From assembly GCF_048564905.1 (NCBI RefSeq), contig NW_027328721.1:38212870-38276869 (forward strand): a stretch of DNA of 64,000 nucleotides, given 5' to 3'. The notes below the pieces were generated by a model, which was not told the origin of the DNA, ran no database searches, and saw only the letters and a program-made list of their open reading frames with translations. Numbering within the stretch: position 1 is the stretch's first letter; each line of letters starts with the position of its first letter. This DNA comes from Vicugna pacos (lineage: Eukaryota; Chordata; Mammalia; Artiodactyla; Camelidae). Positions 1 to 12,169 of the stretch are shown here, in pieces. The position numbers and the translations under genes are program-made.

Positions 1-161
1 TAGGGGTGATTGCAGGCAATCCCAGTGACCGAGGATGCCTCCCCAAGGTCAGGGAAGGTATTTTCCGGACTTCCCCGAACAGGCAACAACTGTGACTGAA
101 GAGAGCTGCGTGGAGTTGTCTCTCGTGCTCCCCCACGCACTGACAATGGTTGCGGAATCCT
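1..161. repeat. Partial monomer at left window edge
   Basis: The last 161 bp of a satellite unit, cut by the window start. The array therefore continues to the left. Confidence 0.95.
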
Positions 162-428
162 GAGCGTGGGGAGGTTCCACCAACGGTCGGCAGCACGTGG
201 GTTCTAACGGAATGCCAAAGCTCGTCTCCCCTGAGGGTTTTCCTAATGTCTCTGTGCCAGGGAATGCTAGGGGTGATTGCAGGATATCCCAGTGTCCGAG
301 GCTGCCTCCCCAAGGTCAGGGAAGGTATTTCCCGGACTTCCCCGAACAGGGAACACCTGTGACTGAAGAGAGCTGCGTGGAGTTGTCTCTCGAGCTCCCC
401 CACGCACTGACAATGTTTGCGGAATCCT
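162..428. repeat. Reference monomer with landmarks
   Basis: First complete unit, useful as a coordinate frame. Landmarks by consensus position: dyad CCCTGAGGG at 68-76; perfect palindrome GGATATCC at 121-128 (the GGCAATCC variant in much of the left domain destroys it); inverted repeat GGGAA-N5-TTCCC at 158-172; direct repeat GAACA-GG-GAACA at 183-194; overlapping palindromes CTCGAG (228-233) and GAGCTC (231-236), in most units; palindrome TTCCGGAA at 256-263. Consensus GC is 156 of 267 and there are about 14 CpG dinucleotides by hand count. This copy differs from my consensus at about five sites. Confidence 0.9.
330..347 (-). other. CENP-B-box-like motif with one extra base (exemplar)
   Basis: On the minus strand the consensus reads GTTCGGGGAAGTCCGGGA. 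The core of the mammalian CENP-B box is NTTCGNNNNANNCGGGN. Here TTCG, the spaced A and CGGG are all present in order, but three bases rather than two separate A from CGGG, so it is not a formal match. The same sequence is in most units of the left domain (consensus positions 169-186). In the middle and right domains TTTCTCGGAC turns CGGG into CGAG. Function is inference only; binding is doubtful because spacing matters in the known box. Confidence 0.3.
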
Positions 429-2789
429 GAGCGTGGGGAGGTTCCACCAACGGTCGGCAGCGCGTGGGTTCTAACGGAATGCCTAAGCTCGTCTCCCCTG
501 AGGGTTTTCCTAATGTCTCTGTGCCAGGGAATGCTAGGGTTGATTGCAGGATATCCCAGTGTCTGAGGCTGCCTCCCCAAGGTCAGGGAAGGTATTTCCC
601 AGACTTCCCCGAACAGGGAACACCTGTGACTGAAGAGAGCTGCGTGGAGTTGTCTCTCGAGCTCCCCCACGCACTGACAATGGTTGCGGAATCCTGAGCG
701 TGGGGAGGTTCCACCAACGGTCGGCAGCGCGTGGGTTCAAACGGAATGCCTAAGCTCGTCTCCCCTGAGGGTTTTCCTAATTTCTCTGTGCCAGGGAATG
801 CTAGGGGTGATTGCAGGATATCCCAGTGCCCGAGGCTGCCTCCCCAAGGTCAGGGAAGGTATTTCCCGGACTTCCCCGAACAGGGAACACCTGTGACTGA
901 AGAGAGCTGCGTGGAGTTGTCTCTCGAGCTCCCCCACGCACTGACAATGGTTGCGGAATCCTGAGCGTGGGGAGGTTCCACCAACGGTCGGCAGGGCATG
1001 GGTTCTAACGGAATGCCTAAGCTCGTCTCCCCTGAGGGTTTTCCTAATGTCTCTGCGCCAGGGAATGCTAGGGGTGATTGCAGGATATCCCAGTGCCCGA
1101 GGCTTCCTCCCCAATGTCAGGGAAGGTATTTCCCTGACTTCCCCGAACAGGGAACACCTGTGACTGAAGAGTGCTGCGTGGAGTTGTCTCTCGAGCTCCC
1201 CCACGCACTGACAATGGTTGCGGAATCCTGAGCGTGGGGAGGTTCCACCAACGGTCGACAGCGCGTGGGTTCTAACGGAATGCCTAAGCTCGTCTCCCCT
1301 GAGGATTTTCCTAATGTCTCTGTGCCAGGGAATGCTAGGGGTGATTGCAGGATATCCCAGTGACTGAGGCTGCCTCCCCAAGGTCAGGGAAGGTTTTTCC
1401 CGGACTTCCCCGAACAGGGAACACCTGTGACTTAAGAGAGCTGCGTGGAGTTGTCTCTCGAGCTCCCCCACGCACTGACAATGGTTCCGGCATCTTGAGC
1501 GTGGGGAGGTTCCACCAAAAGTCGGCAGTACGTGGGTTCTAACGGAATGCCTAAGCTCGTCTCCCCTGAGGGTTTTCTTAATTTCTCTGTGCCAGGGAAT
1601 GCTAGGGGTGATTGCAGGATATCCCAGTGACTGAGGCTGCCTCCCCAAGTCCAGGGAAGGTATTTCCCTGACTTCCCCGAACAGGGAACACCTGTGACTG
1701 AAGAGAGCTGCGTGGAGTTGTCTCTCGAGCTCCCCCACGCACTGACAATGTTTGCGGAATCCTGAGCGTGGGGAGGTTCCATCAACGGTCGGCAGCGCGT
1801 GGGTTCTAACGGAATGCCTAAGCTCGTCTCCCCTGAGGGTTTTCCTAATGTCTCTGTGCCAGGGAATGCTAGGGGTGATTGCAGGATATCCAAGTGACCA
1901 AGGCTGCCTCCCCAAGGTCAGGGAAGGTATTTCCCGGACTTCCCCGAACAGGGAACACCTGTGACTGAAGAGAGCTGCGTGGAGTTGTCTCTCGAGCTCC
2001 CCCACGCACTGACAATGGTTCCGGAATCCTGAGCGTGGGGAGGTTCCACCAAAAGTCGGCAGCGCGTGGGTTCTAACGAAATGCCTAATCTCGCCTCCCC
2101 TGAGGGTTTTCCTAATGTCTCTGTGCCAGGGATTGCTAGGGGTGATTGCAGGCAATCCCAGTGACCGAGGCTGCCTCCCCAAAGTCAGGGAAGGTATTTC
2201 CCGGACTTCCCCGAACAGGGAACACCTGTGACTGAAGAGAGCTGCGTGGAGTTGTCTCTCGAGCTCCCCCACGCACTGACAATGTTTGCGGAAACATTGA
2301 GCGTTGGGAGGTTCCACCAAAAGTCGGCAGCGCGTGGGTTCTAACGGAATGCCTAAGCTCGTCTCCCCTGAGGGTTTTCCTAATGTCTCTGTGCCAGGGA
2401 ATGCTAGGGGTGATTGCAGGCAATCCCAGTGCCCGAGGCTGCCTCCCCAAGGTCAGGGAAGGTATTTCCCGGACTTCCCCGAACAGGGAACACCTGTGAC
2501 TGAAGAGAGCTGCGTGGAGTTGTCTCTCGAGCTCCCCCACGCACTGACAATGGTTGCGGATTCCTGAGCGTGGGGAGGTTCCACCAACGGTCGGCAGCGC
2601 GTGGGTTCTAACGGAATGCCTAAGCTCGTCTCCCCTGAGGGTTTTCCTAATGTCTCTGTGCCAGGGAATGCTAGGGGTGATTGCAGGCAATCCCAGTGAC
2701 CGAGGCTGCCTCCCCAAGGTCAGGGAAGATATTTCCCGGACTTCCCCGAACAGGGAACACCTGTGACTGAAGAGAGCTGCGTGGAGTTG

Positions 2790-3000
2790 TCTCTCGAGCT
2801 AACCCACGCACTGACAATGGTTCCGGCATCCTGAGCGTGGGGAGGATCTACTAACGGTCGGCAGCGCGTGGGTTCGAACGGAATGCATAACCTCGTCTCC
2901 CCTGAGGGTTTTCCTAATGTCTCTGTGCCAGGGAATGCTAGGGGTGATTGCAGGATATCCCAGTGACCGAGGCTGCCTCCCCAAGGTCAGGGAAGGTATT
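2790..3000. repeat. Variant monomer pair member (CGAGCTAACC), copy 1
   Basis: Carries CGAGCTAACC, CCGGCATCC and GGATCTACTAACGG, a combination otherwise seen only near 6,260-6,470, about 3,470 bp (13 monomers) away. Confidence 0.75.
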
Positions 3001-3884
3001 TCCCGGACTTCCCCGAAAAGGGAACACTTGTGACTGAAGAGAGCTGCGTGGAGTTGTCTCTCGAGCTCCCCCACGCACTGACAATGGTTCCGGAATCCTG
3101 AGCGTGGGGAGGTTCCACCAACGGTCGGCAGCGCGTGGGTTCTAACGGAATGCCTAAGCTCGTCTCCCCTGAGGGTTTTCCTAATGTCTCTGTGCCAGGG
3201 AATGCTAGGGGTGATTGCAGGCAATCCCAGTGAACGAGGCTGCCACCCCAATGTCAGGGAAGGTATTTCCCGGACTTCCCCGAACAGGGAACACCTGTGA
3301 CTGAAGAGAGATGCGTGGAGTTATCTCTCGAGCTCCCCCACGCACTGACAATGGTTCCGGAATCCTGAGCGTGGGGAGGTTCCACCAACGGTCGGCAGCG
3401 CGTGGGTTCTAACGGAATGCCTAAGCTCGTCTCCCCTGAGGGTTTTCCTAATGTCTCTGTGCCAGGGAATGCTAGGGGTGATTGCAGGCAATCCCAGAGA
3501 CCGAAGCTGCCTCCCCAAGGTCAGGGAAGTTATTTCCCGGACTTCCCCGAACAGGGAACACCTGTGAATGAAGAGAGCTGCGTGGAGTTGTCTCTCGAGC
3601 TCCCCCACGCACTGACAATGGTTCCGGAATCCTGAGCGTGGGGAGGTTCCACCAACGGTCGGCAGCGCGTGGGTTCTAACGGAATGCCTAAGCTCGTCTC
3701 CCCTGAGGGTTTTCCTAATGTCTCTGTGCCAGGGAATGCTAGGGGTGATTGCAGGCAATCCCAGTGACCGAGGCTGACTCCCCAAGGTCAGGGAAGGTAT
3801 TTCCCGGACTTCCCCGAAAAGGGAACACCTGTGACTGAAGAGAGCTGCGTGGAGTTGTCTCTCGAGCTCCCCCACGCACTGACA

Positions 3885-4420
3885 ATAGTTCCGGAACCCT
3901 GAGCGTGGGGAGGTTCCACCAACGGTCGGTAGCGCGTGGGTTCTAACGGAATGTTTAAGCTTGTCTCCCCTGAGGGTTTTCAAACTGTCTCTGTGCCAGG
4001 GAATGCTAGCGGTGATTGCAGGCAATCCCAGTGCCCGAGGCTGCCTCCCCAAGGTCAGGGACGTTATTTCCCGGACTTCCCCGAACAGGGAACACCTGTG
4101 ACTGAAGAGAGCTGCGTGGAGTTGTCTCTCGAGCTCCCCCACGCACTGACAATGATTGCGGGATCCTGAGCGTGGTGAGGTTCCACCAACTGTCGGCAGC
4201 GCGTGGGTTCTATCGGAATGTCTAAGCTCGCCTCCCCTGAGTGTTTTCCTAATATCTCTGTGCCAGTGAATGCTAGGGGTGATTGTAGGATATCCCAGTG
4301 AACGAGGCTGCCTCCCCAAGGTCAGGGAAGGTATTTCCCGGACTTCCCAAAACAGGGAACACCTGTGATGAAGAGAGCTGCGTGGAGTTGTCTCTCGAGC
4401 TCCCCCACGCACTGACAATG
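3885..4420. repeat. Two-monomer variant block, copy 1 (offset 1,601 bp)
   Basis: Shares a rare set of changes with 5,486-6,021: CCGGAACCC, GGAATGTTTAAGCTTG, TTTTCAAACTGTC, GATTGCGGGATCC, TTCTATCGG, and a one-base deletion giving CCTGTGATGAAG. The spacing is six monomers less one base. Sequence on either side is not specially similar, so only about two units were copied or retained. Confidence 0.85.
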
Positions 4421-5485
4421 TTTGCGGAATCCTGAGCGTGGGGAGGTTCCACCAACGGTCGGCAGCGCGTGGGTTCTAACGGAATGCCTAAGCTCGCCTC
4501 CCCTGAGGGTTTTCCTAATGTCTCTGTGCCAGGGAATGCTAGGGGTGATTGCAGGTTATCCCAGTGACCAAGGCTGCCTCCCCCAGGTCAGGGAAGTTAT
4601 TTCCCGGACTTCCCCGAACAGGGAACACCTGTGACTGAAGAGAGCTGCGTGGAGTTGTCTCTCGAGCTCCCCCACGCACTGACAATGGTTCCGGAATCCT
4701 GAGCGTGGGGAGGTTCCACCAAAAGTCGGCAGCGCGTGGGTTCTAACGGAATGCCTAAGCTCGTCTCCCCTGATGGTTTTCCTAATGTCTCTGTGCCAGG
4801 GAATGCTAGGGGTGATTGCAGGCAATCCCAGTGACCAAGGCTGCCTCCCCAAAGTCAGGGAATGTATTTCCCGGACTTCCCCTAACAGGGAACACCTGTG
4901 ACTGAAGAGAGCTGCGTGGAGTTGTCTCTCGAGCTCCCCCACGCACTGACAATGGTTGCGGAATCCTGAGCGTGGGGAGGTTCCACCAACGGTCGGCAGC
5001 GCGTGGGTTCTAACGGAATGCCAAAGCTCGTCTCCCCTGAGGGTTTTCCTAATATCTCTGTGCCAGGGAATGCTAGGGGTGATTGCAGGCAATCCCAGTG
5101 CCCGAGGCTGCCTCCCCATGTTCAGGGAAGGTATTTCCCGGACTTCCCCGAACAGGGAACACCTGTGACTTAAGAGAGCTGCGTGGAGTTGTCTCTCGAG
5201 CTCCCCCACGCACTGACAATGGTTGCGGATTCCTGAGCGTGGGGAGGTTCCACCAACGGTCGGCAGCGCGTGGGTTCTAACGGAATGCCTAAGCTCGTCT
5301 AACCTGAGGTTTTTCCTAATGTCTCTGTGCCAGGGAATGCTAGGGGTGATTGCAGGCAATCCCAGTGACCGAGGCTGCCTCCTCAAGGTCAGGGAAGGTA
5401 TTTCCCGGACTTCCCCGAACAGGGAACACCTGTGATTGAAGAGAGCTGCGTGGAGTTGTCTCTCGAGCTCCCCCACGCACTGACA

Positions 5486-6021
5486 ATAGTTCCGGAACCC
5501 TGAGCGTGGGGAGGTTCCACCAACGGTCGGTAGCGCGTGGGTTCCAACGGAATGTTTAAGCTTGTCTCCCCTGAGTGTTTTCAAACTGTCTCTGTGCCAG
5601 GGAATGCTAGCGGTGATTGCAGGCAATCCCAGTGACCGAGGCTGACTCCCCAAGGTCAGGGAAGTTATTTCCCGGACTTCCCCGAACAGGGAACACCTGT
5701 GACTGAAGAGAGCTGCGTGGAGTTGTCTCTCGAGCTCCCCCACGCACTGACAATGATTGCGGGATCCTGAGCGTGGGGAGGTTCCACCAACTGTCGGCAG
5801 CGCGTGGGTTCTATCGGAATGTCTAAGCTCGTCTCCCCTGAGTGTTTTCCTAATATCTCTGTGCCAGGGAATGCTAGGGGTGATTGTAGGATATCCCAGT
5901 GACCGAGGCTGCCTCCCCAAGGTCAGGGAAGGTATTTCCCGGACTTCCCAAAACAGGGAACACCTGTGATGAAGAGAGCTGCGTGGAGTTGTCTCTCGAG
6001 CTCCCCCACGCACTGACAATT
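5486..6021. repeat. Two-monomer variant block, copy 2 (offset 1,601 bp)
   Basis: Partner of 3,885-4,420, with the same private variants including the CCTGTGATGAAG deletion. It differs by a few substitutions, for example GTTCCAACGG and GAGTGTTTTC. Confidence 0.85.
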
Positions 6022-6259
6022 TTTCCGGATTCCTGAGCGTGGGGAGGTTCCACCAACGGTCGGCAGCGCGTGGGTTCTAACGGAATGCCTAAGCTCGACT
6101 CCCCTGATGGTTTTCCTAATGTCTCTGTGCCAGGGAATGCTAGGGGTGATTGCAGGATATCCCTGTGACCGAGACTGCCTCCCCAAGTTCAGGGAAGGTA
6201 TTTCCCGGACTTCCCCAAACAGGGAACACCTGTGACTGAAGAGAGCTGCGTGGAGTTGT

Positions 6260-6470
6260 CTCTCGAGCTAACCAACGCACTGACAATGGTTCCGGCATCC
6301 TGAGCGTGGGGAGGATCTACTAACGGTCGGCAGCGCATGGGTTCGAACGGAATGCCTAAGCTCGTCTCCCCTGAGGGTTTTCCTAATGTCTCTGTGCCAG
6401 GGAATGCTAGGGGTGATTGCAGGATATCCCAGTGACCGAGGCTGCCTCCCCAAGGTCAGGGAAGGTATTT
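6260..6470. repeat. Variant monomer pair member (CGAGCTAACC), copy 2
   Basis: Partner of 2,790-3,000 at 13-monomer spacing, with the same private changes plus one or two of its own (CAGCGCATGG). Confidence 0.75.
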
Positions 6471-8559
6471 CCCGGACTTCCCCGTACAGGGAACACCTGT
6501 GACTGAAGAGAGCTGCGTGGAGTTGTCTCTCGAGCTCCCCCAAGCACTGACAATGGTTACGGAATCCTGAGCGTGAGGAGGTTCCACCAACGGTCGGCAG
6601 CGCGTGGGTTCTAACGGAATGCCTAAGCTCGTCTCCCCTGAGGGTTTTCCTAATGTCTCTGTGCCAGGGAATGCTAAGGGTGATTGCAGGCAATCCCAGT
6701 GACCGAGGCTGCCTCCCCAAGGTCAGGGAAGTTATTTCCCGGACTTCCCCGAACAGGGAACACCTGTGACTGAAGAGAGCTGCGTGGAGTTGTCTCTCGA
6801 GCTCCCCCACGCACTGACAATGTTTGCGGAATCCTGAGCGTGGGGAGGTTCCACCAACGGTCGGCAGCGCGTGGGTTCTAACGGAATGGATAAGCTCGTC
6901 TCCCCTGAGGGTTTTCCTAATGTCTCTGTGTCAGGGAATGCTAGGGGTGATTGCAGGCAATCCCAGTGACCGAGGCTGCCTCCCCAAGGTCAGGGAAAGT
7001 ATTTCCCGGACTTCTCCGAACAGGGAACACCTGTGACTGAAGAGAGCCTCGTGGAGTTGTCTCTCGAGCTCCCCCACGCACTGACAATGGTTCCGGAATC
7101 CTGAGTGTGGGGAGGTTCCACCAACGGTCGGCAGCGCGTGGGTTCTAACGGAATGCATAAGCTCGTCTCCCCTGAGGGTTTTCCTAATATCTCTGTGCCA
7201 GGGAATGCTAGGGGTGATTGCAGGATATCCCAGTAACCGAGGCTGCCTCCCCAAGTTCAGGGAAGGTATTTCCCGGACTTCCCCGAACAGGGAACACCTG
7301 TGACTGAAGAGAGCTGCGTGGAGTTGTCTCTCGAGCTCCCCCACGCACTGACAATGGTTCCGGAATCCTGAGCGTGGGGAGATTCCACCAACGGTCGGCA
7401 GCGCGTGGGTTCTAACGGAATGCATAAGCTCGTCTCCCCTGAGGGTTTTCCTAATGTCTCTGTGCCAGGGAATGCTAGGGGTGATTGCAGGATATCCCAG
7501 TGACAGAGGCTGCCTCCCCAAAGTCAGGGAAGGTATTTCCAGGACTTCCCCGAACAGGGAACACCTGTGACTTAAGAGAGCTGCGTGGAGTTGTCTCTCG
7601 AGCTCCCCCACGCACTGACAATGGTTCCGGAATCCTGAGCGTGGGGAGGTTCCACCAACGGTCGGCAGCGCGTGGGTTCTAACGGAATGCCTAAGCTCGT
7701 CTCCCCTGAGGGTTTCCCTAATGTCTCTGTGCCAGGGAATGCTAGGGGTGATTGCAGGCAATCCCAGTGACCGAGGCTGCCTCCCCAAGGTCAGGGAAGT
7801 TATTTCCCGGACTTCCCCGAACAGGGAACACCTGTGACTGAAGAGAGCTTCGTGGAGTTTTCTCTCGAGCTCCCCCACGCACTGACAATGGTTCCGGAAT
7901 CCTGAGCGTGGGGAGGTTCCACCAACGGTCGGCAGCGCGTGGGTTCTAACGGAATGCCTAAGCTCGTCTCCCCTGAGGGTTTTCCTAATGTCTCTGTGCC
8001 AGGGAATGCTAGGGGTGATTGCAGGCAATCCCAGTGACCGAGGCTGCCTCCCCAAGGTCAGGGAAGTTATTTCCCGGACTTCCCGGAACAGGGAACACCT
8101 GTGACTGAAGAGAGCTGCGTGGAGTTGTCTCTCGAGCTCCCCCACGCACTGACAATGGTTCCGGAATCCTGAGCGTGAGGAGGTTCCACCAAAGGACGGC
8201 AGCGCGTGGGTTCTAACGGAATGGATAAGCTCGTCTCCCCTGAGGGTTTTCCTAATGTCTCTGTGCCAGGGAATGCTAGGGGTGATTGCAGGCAATCCCA
8301 GTGACCGAGGCTGCCTCCCCAAGGTCAGGGAAGGTATTTCCCGGACTTCCCCGAACAGGGAACACCTGTGACTGAAGAGAGCTGCGTGGAGTTGTCTCTC
8401 GAGCTCCCCCACGCACTGACAATGGTTGCGGAATCCTGAGCGTGGGGAGGTTCCACCAACGGTCGGCAGCGCGTGGGTTCTAACGGAATGTCAAAGCTCG
8501 TCTCCCCTGAGGGTTTTCCTAATGTCTCTGTGCCAGGGAATGCTAGGGGTGATTTCAGG

Positions 8560-10161
8560 CAATCCCAGTGATCGAGGCTGCTTCTCCAAGGTCAGGGAAG
8601 GTATTTCCCGGACTTCCCCGAACAGGGAACACCTGTGACTGAAGAGAGCTGCGTGGAGTTGTCTCTCATGCTCCCCCACGCCCTGACAATTGTTCCGGAA
8701 TCCTGAGCGTGGGGAGGTTCCACCAACGGTCGGCAGCGCGTGGGTTCTAACGGAATGCCTAAGCTCGTCTCCCCTGAGGGTTTTCCTAATTTCTCTGTGC
8801 CAGGGAATGCTAGGGGTGATTGCAGGATATCCCAGTGACCGAGGCTGCCTCCCCATAGTCAGGGAAGATATTTCCCGGACTTCCCCGAACAGGGAACACC
8901 TGTGACTGAAGAGAGCTGCGTGGAGTTGTCTCTCGAGCTCCCCCACGCACTGACAATGTTTGCGGAATCCTGAGCGTGGGGAGGTTCCACCAACGGTCGG
9001 CAGCGCGTGGGTTCTAACGGAATGCCTTAGCTCGTCTCCCCTGAGGGTTTTCCTAATGTCTCTGTGCAAGGGAATGCTAGGGGTGATTGCACGATATCCC
9101 AGTGACCGAGGCTGCCTCCCCAAGGTCAGGGAAGGTATTTCCCGGACTTCCCCAAACAGGGAACACCTGTGACTGAAGAGAGCTGCGTGGAGTTGTCTCT
9201 CGAGCTCCCCCACGCACTGACAATGGTTCCGGAATGCTGAGCGTGGGGAGGTTCCACCAACGGTCGGCAACGCGTGGGTTCTAACGGAATGCCTAAGCTC
9301 GTCTCCCATGAGGGTTTTCCTAATGTCTCTTTGCCAGGGAATGCTAGGGGTGATTGCAGGATATCCCAGTGACCGAGGCTGCCTCCCCAAGGTCAGGGAA
9401 GGTATTTCCCGGACTTCCCCGAACAGGGAACACCTGTGACTGAAGTGAGCTGCGTGGAGTTGTCTCTCGAGCTCCCCCACGCACTGACAATGGTTCCGGA
9501 ATCCTGAGCGTGGGGAGGTTCCACCAACGGTCGGCAGCGCGTGGGTTGTAACGGAATGCCTAAGCTCGTCTCCCCTGAGGGTTTTCCTAATGTCTCTGTG
9601 CCAGGGAATGCTAGGGGTGATTGCAGGCAATCCCAGTGGCCGAGGCTGCCTCCCCAAGGTCAGGGAAGGTATTTCCCGGACTTCCCCGAACAGGGAACAC
9701 CTGTGACTGAAGAGAGCTGCGTGGATTTGTCTCTCGATCTCCCTCACGCACTGACAATGGTTCCGGAATCCTGAGTGTGGGGAAGTTCCACCAACGGGTC
9801 GGCAGCGCGTGGGTTCTAACGGAATGCCTAAGCTCGTCTCCCCTGAGGGTTTTCCTAATGTCTCTGTGCCAGGGAATGCTAGGGGTGATTGCAGGCATTC
9901 CCAGTGACCGAGGCTGCCTCTCCAAGGTCAGGGAAGGTATTTCCCGGACTTCCCCGAACAGGGAACACCTATGACTGAAGAGAGCTGCGTGGAGTTTTCT
10001 CTCGAGTTCCCCACGCAATGACAATGGTTCCGGAATCCTGAGCGTTGGGAGGATCCACCAACGGTCGGCAGCGCGTGGGTTCTAACGGAATGCCTAAGCT
10101 CGTCTCCCCTGAGGGTTTTCCTAATGTCTCTGTGCCAGGGAATGCTAGGGGTGATTGCAGG
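8560..10161. repeat. 6-monomer tandem duplication, copy 1
   Basis: The sequence repeats at an offset of exactly 1,602 bp (6 x 267) from about 8,560 to 11,770. Diagnostic shared features are GTGATCGAGG near 8,570/10,172, CCTTAGCTCG near 9,025/10,627, a one-base insertion CAACGGGTCGG near 9,795/11,397, and GAGCGTTGGGAGG near 10,041/11,643. The copies differ at only a modest number of sites (about 1% by eye). Confidence 0.9.
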
Positions 10162-11763
10162 CAATCCCAGTGATCGAGGCTGCATCTCCAAGGTCAGGGA
10201 AGGTATTTCCCGGACTTCCCCGAACAGGGAACACCTGTGACTGAAGAGAGCTGCGTGGAGTTGTCTCTCATGCTCCCCCACGCCCTGACAATGGTTCCGG
10301 AATCCTGAGCGTGGGGAGGTTCCACCAACGGTCGGCAGCGCGTGGGTTCTAACGGAATGCCTAAGCTCGTCTCCCCTGAGGATTTTCCTAATTTCTCTGT
10401 GCCAGGGAATGCTAGGGGTGATTGCAGGATATCCCAGTGACCGAGGCTGCCTCCCCATAGTCAGGGAAGATATTTCCCGGACTTCCCCGAACAGGGAACA
10501 CCTGTGACTGAAGAGAGCTGCGTGGAGTTGTCTCTCGAGCTCCCCCACGCACTGACAATGGTTGCGGAATCCTGAGCGTGGGGAGGTTCCACCAACGGTC
10601 GGCAGCGCGTGGGTTCTAACGGAATGCCTTAGCTCGTCTCCCCTGAGGGTTTTCCTAATTTCTCTGTGCAAGGGAATGCTAGGGGTGATTGCACGATATC
10701 CCAGTGAACGAGGCTGCCTCCCCAAGGTCAGGGAAGGTATTTCCCGGACTTCCCCAAACAGGGAAAACCTGTGACTGAAGAGAGCTGCGTGGAGTTGTCT
10801 CTCGAGCTCCCCCACGCACTGACAATGGTTCCGGAATGCTGAGCGTGGGGAGGTTCCACCAACGGTCGGCAACGCGTGGGTTCTAACGGAATGCCTAAGC
10901 TCGTCTCCCATGAGGGTTTTCCTAATGTCTCTTTGCCAGGGAATGCTAGGGGTGATTGCAGGATATCCCAGTGACCGAGGCTGCCTCCCCAAGGTCAGGG
11001 AATGTATTTCCCGGACTTCCCCGAACAGGGAACACCTGTGACTGAAGTGAGCTGCGTGGAGTTGTCTCTCGAGCTCCCCCACGCACTGACAATGGTTCCG
11101 GAATCCTGAGCGTGGGGAGGTTCCACCAACGGTCGGCAGCGCGTGGGTTGTAACGGAATGCCTAAGCTCGTCTCCCCTGAGGGTTTTCCTAATGTCTCTG
11201 TGCCAGGGAATGCTAGGGGTGATTGCAGGCAATCCCAGTGGCCGAGGCTGCCTCCCCAAGGTCAGGGAAGGTATTTCCCGGACTTCCCCGAACAGGGAAC
11301 ACCTGTGACTGAAGAGAGCTGCGTGGATTTGTCTCTCGATCTCCCCCACGCACTGACAATGGTTCCGGAATCCTGAGTGTGGGGAAGTTCCACCAACGGG
11401 TCGGCAGCGCGTGGGTTCTAACGGAATGCCTAAGCTCGTCTCCCCTGAGGGTTTTCCTAATGTCTCTGTGCCAGGGAATGCTAGGGGTGATTGCAGGCAT
11501 TCCCAGTGACCGAGGCTGCCTCCCCAAGGTCAGGGAAGGTATTTCCCGGACTTCCCCGAACAGGGAACACCTATGACTGAAGAGAGCTGCGTGGAGTTTT
11601 CTCTCGAGCTCCCCCACGCAATGACAATGTTTCCGGAATCCTGAGCGTTGGGAGGATCCACCAACGGTCGGCAGCGCGTGGGTTCTAACGGAATGCCTAA
11701 GCTCGTCTCCCCTGAGGGTTTTCCTAATCTCTCTGTGCCAGGGAATGCTAGGGGTGATTGCAG
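10162..11763. repeat. 6-monomer tandem duplication, copy 2
   Basis: Abuts copy 1 directly, as expected of an unequal crossover or replication-slippage product. Private differences from copy 1 include GGAAAACCTG near 10,763 and GGAATGTATT near 11,000. Confidence 0.9.
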
Positions 11764-12169
11764 GCAATCCCAGTGACCGAGGCTGCCTCCCCAAGGTCAG
11801 GGAAGGTATTTCCCGGACTTCCCCGTACAGGGAACACCTGTGACTGAAGAGAGCTGCGTGGAGTTGTCTCTCGAGCTCCCCCACACACTGACAATGTTTC
11901 CGGAATTCTGAGCGTGGGGAGGTTCCACCAACGGTCGGCAGCACGTGGGATCTAACGGAATGCCTAAGCTCGTCTCCCCTGAGGGTTTTCCTAATGTCTC
12001 TGTGCCAGGGAATGCTAGGGGTGATTGCAGGCAATCCCAGTGACCGAGGCTGCCTCCCCAAAGTCAGGGAAGGTATTTCCCGGACTTCCCCGAACAGGGA
12101 ACACCTGTGACTGAAGAGAGCTGCGTAGAGTTGTCTCTCGAGCTCCCCCACGCACTGACAATGGTTCCG

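Noticed and set aside
176-197. CTCF-like site in CCACCAACGGTCGGCAG, as reported for some macrosatellites
   Set aside because: At least three core positions differ from the CTCF consensus in the majority sequence, so it is too weak to call.
330-347. A true CENP-B box
   Set aside because: The spacing before CGGG is one base too long and I noticed no unit with the exact 17-bp pattern; kept only as a near-match.
150-430. Plus-strand frames of 70-77 codons in each unit (for example 197-430)
   Set aside because: They recur once per monomer and end at the same repeat positions; they are features of the repeat, not genes.
737-2320. Long minus-strand frames as a family of 89-residue-repeat proteins
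   Set aside because: The frame follows from a 267-bp unit with no stop in the consensus. Indels and residue-changing variants are tolerated, and nothing resembles a known domain, promoter or exon structure.
2866-2884. Pol III B-box-like GGTTCGAACGG (also near 6,340, 39,697 and 54,372), hinting at a tRNA or SINE origin
   Set aside because: The final C of the box is G here, most units read GGTTCTAACGG, and I find no A box at the right distance or tRNA-like fold.
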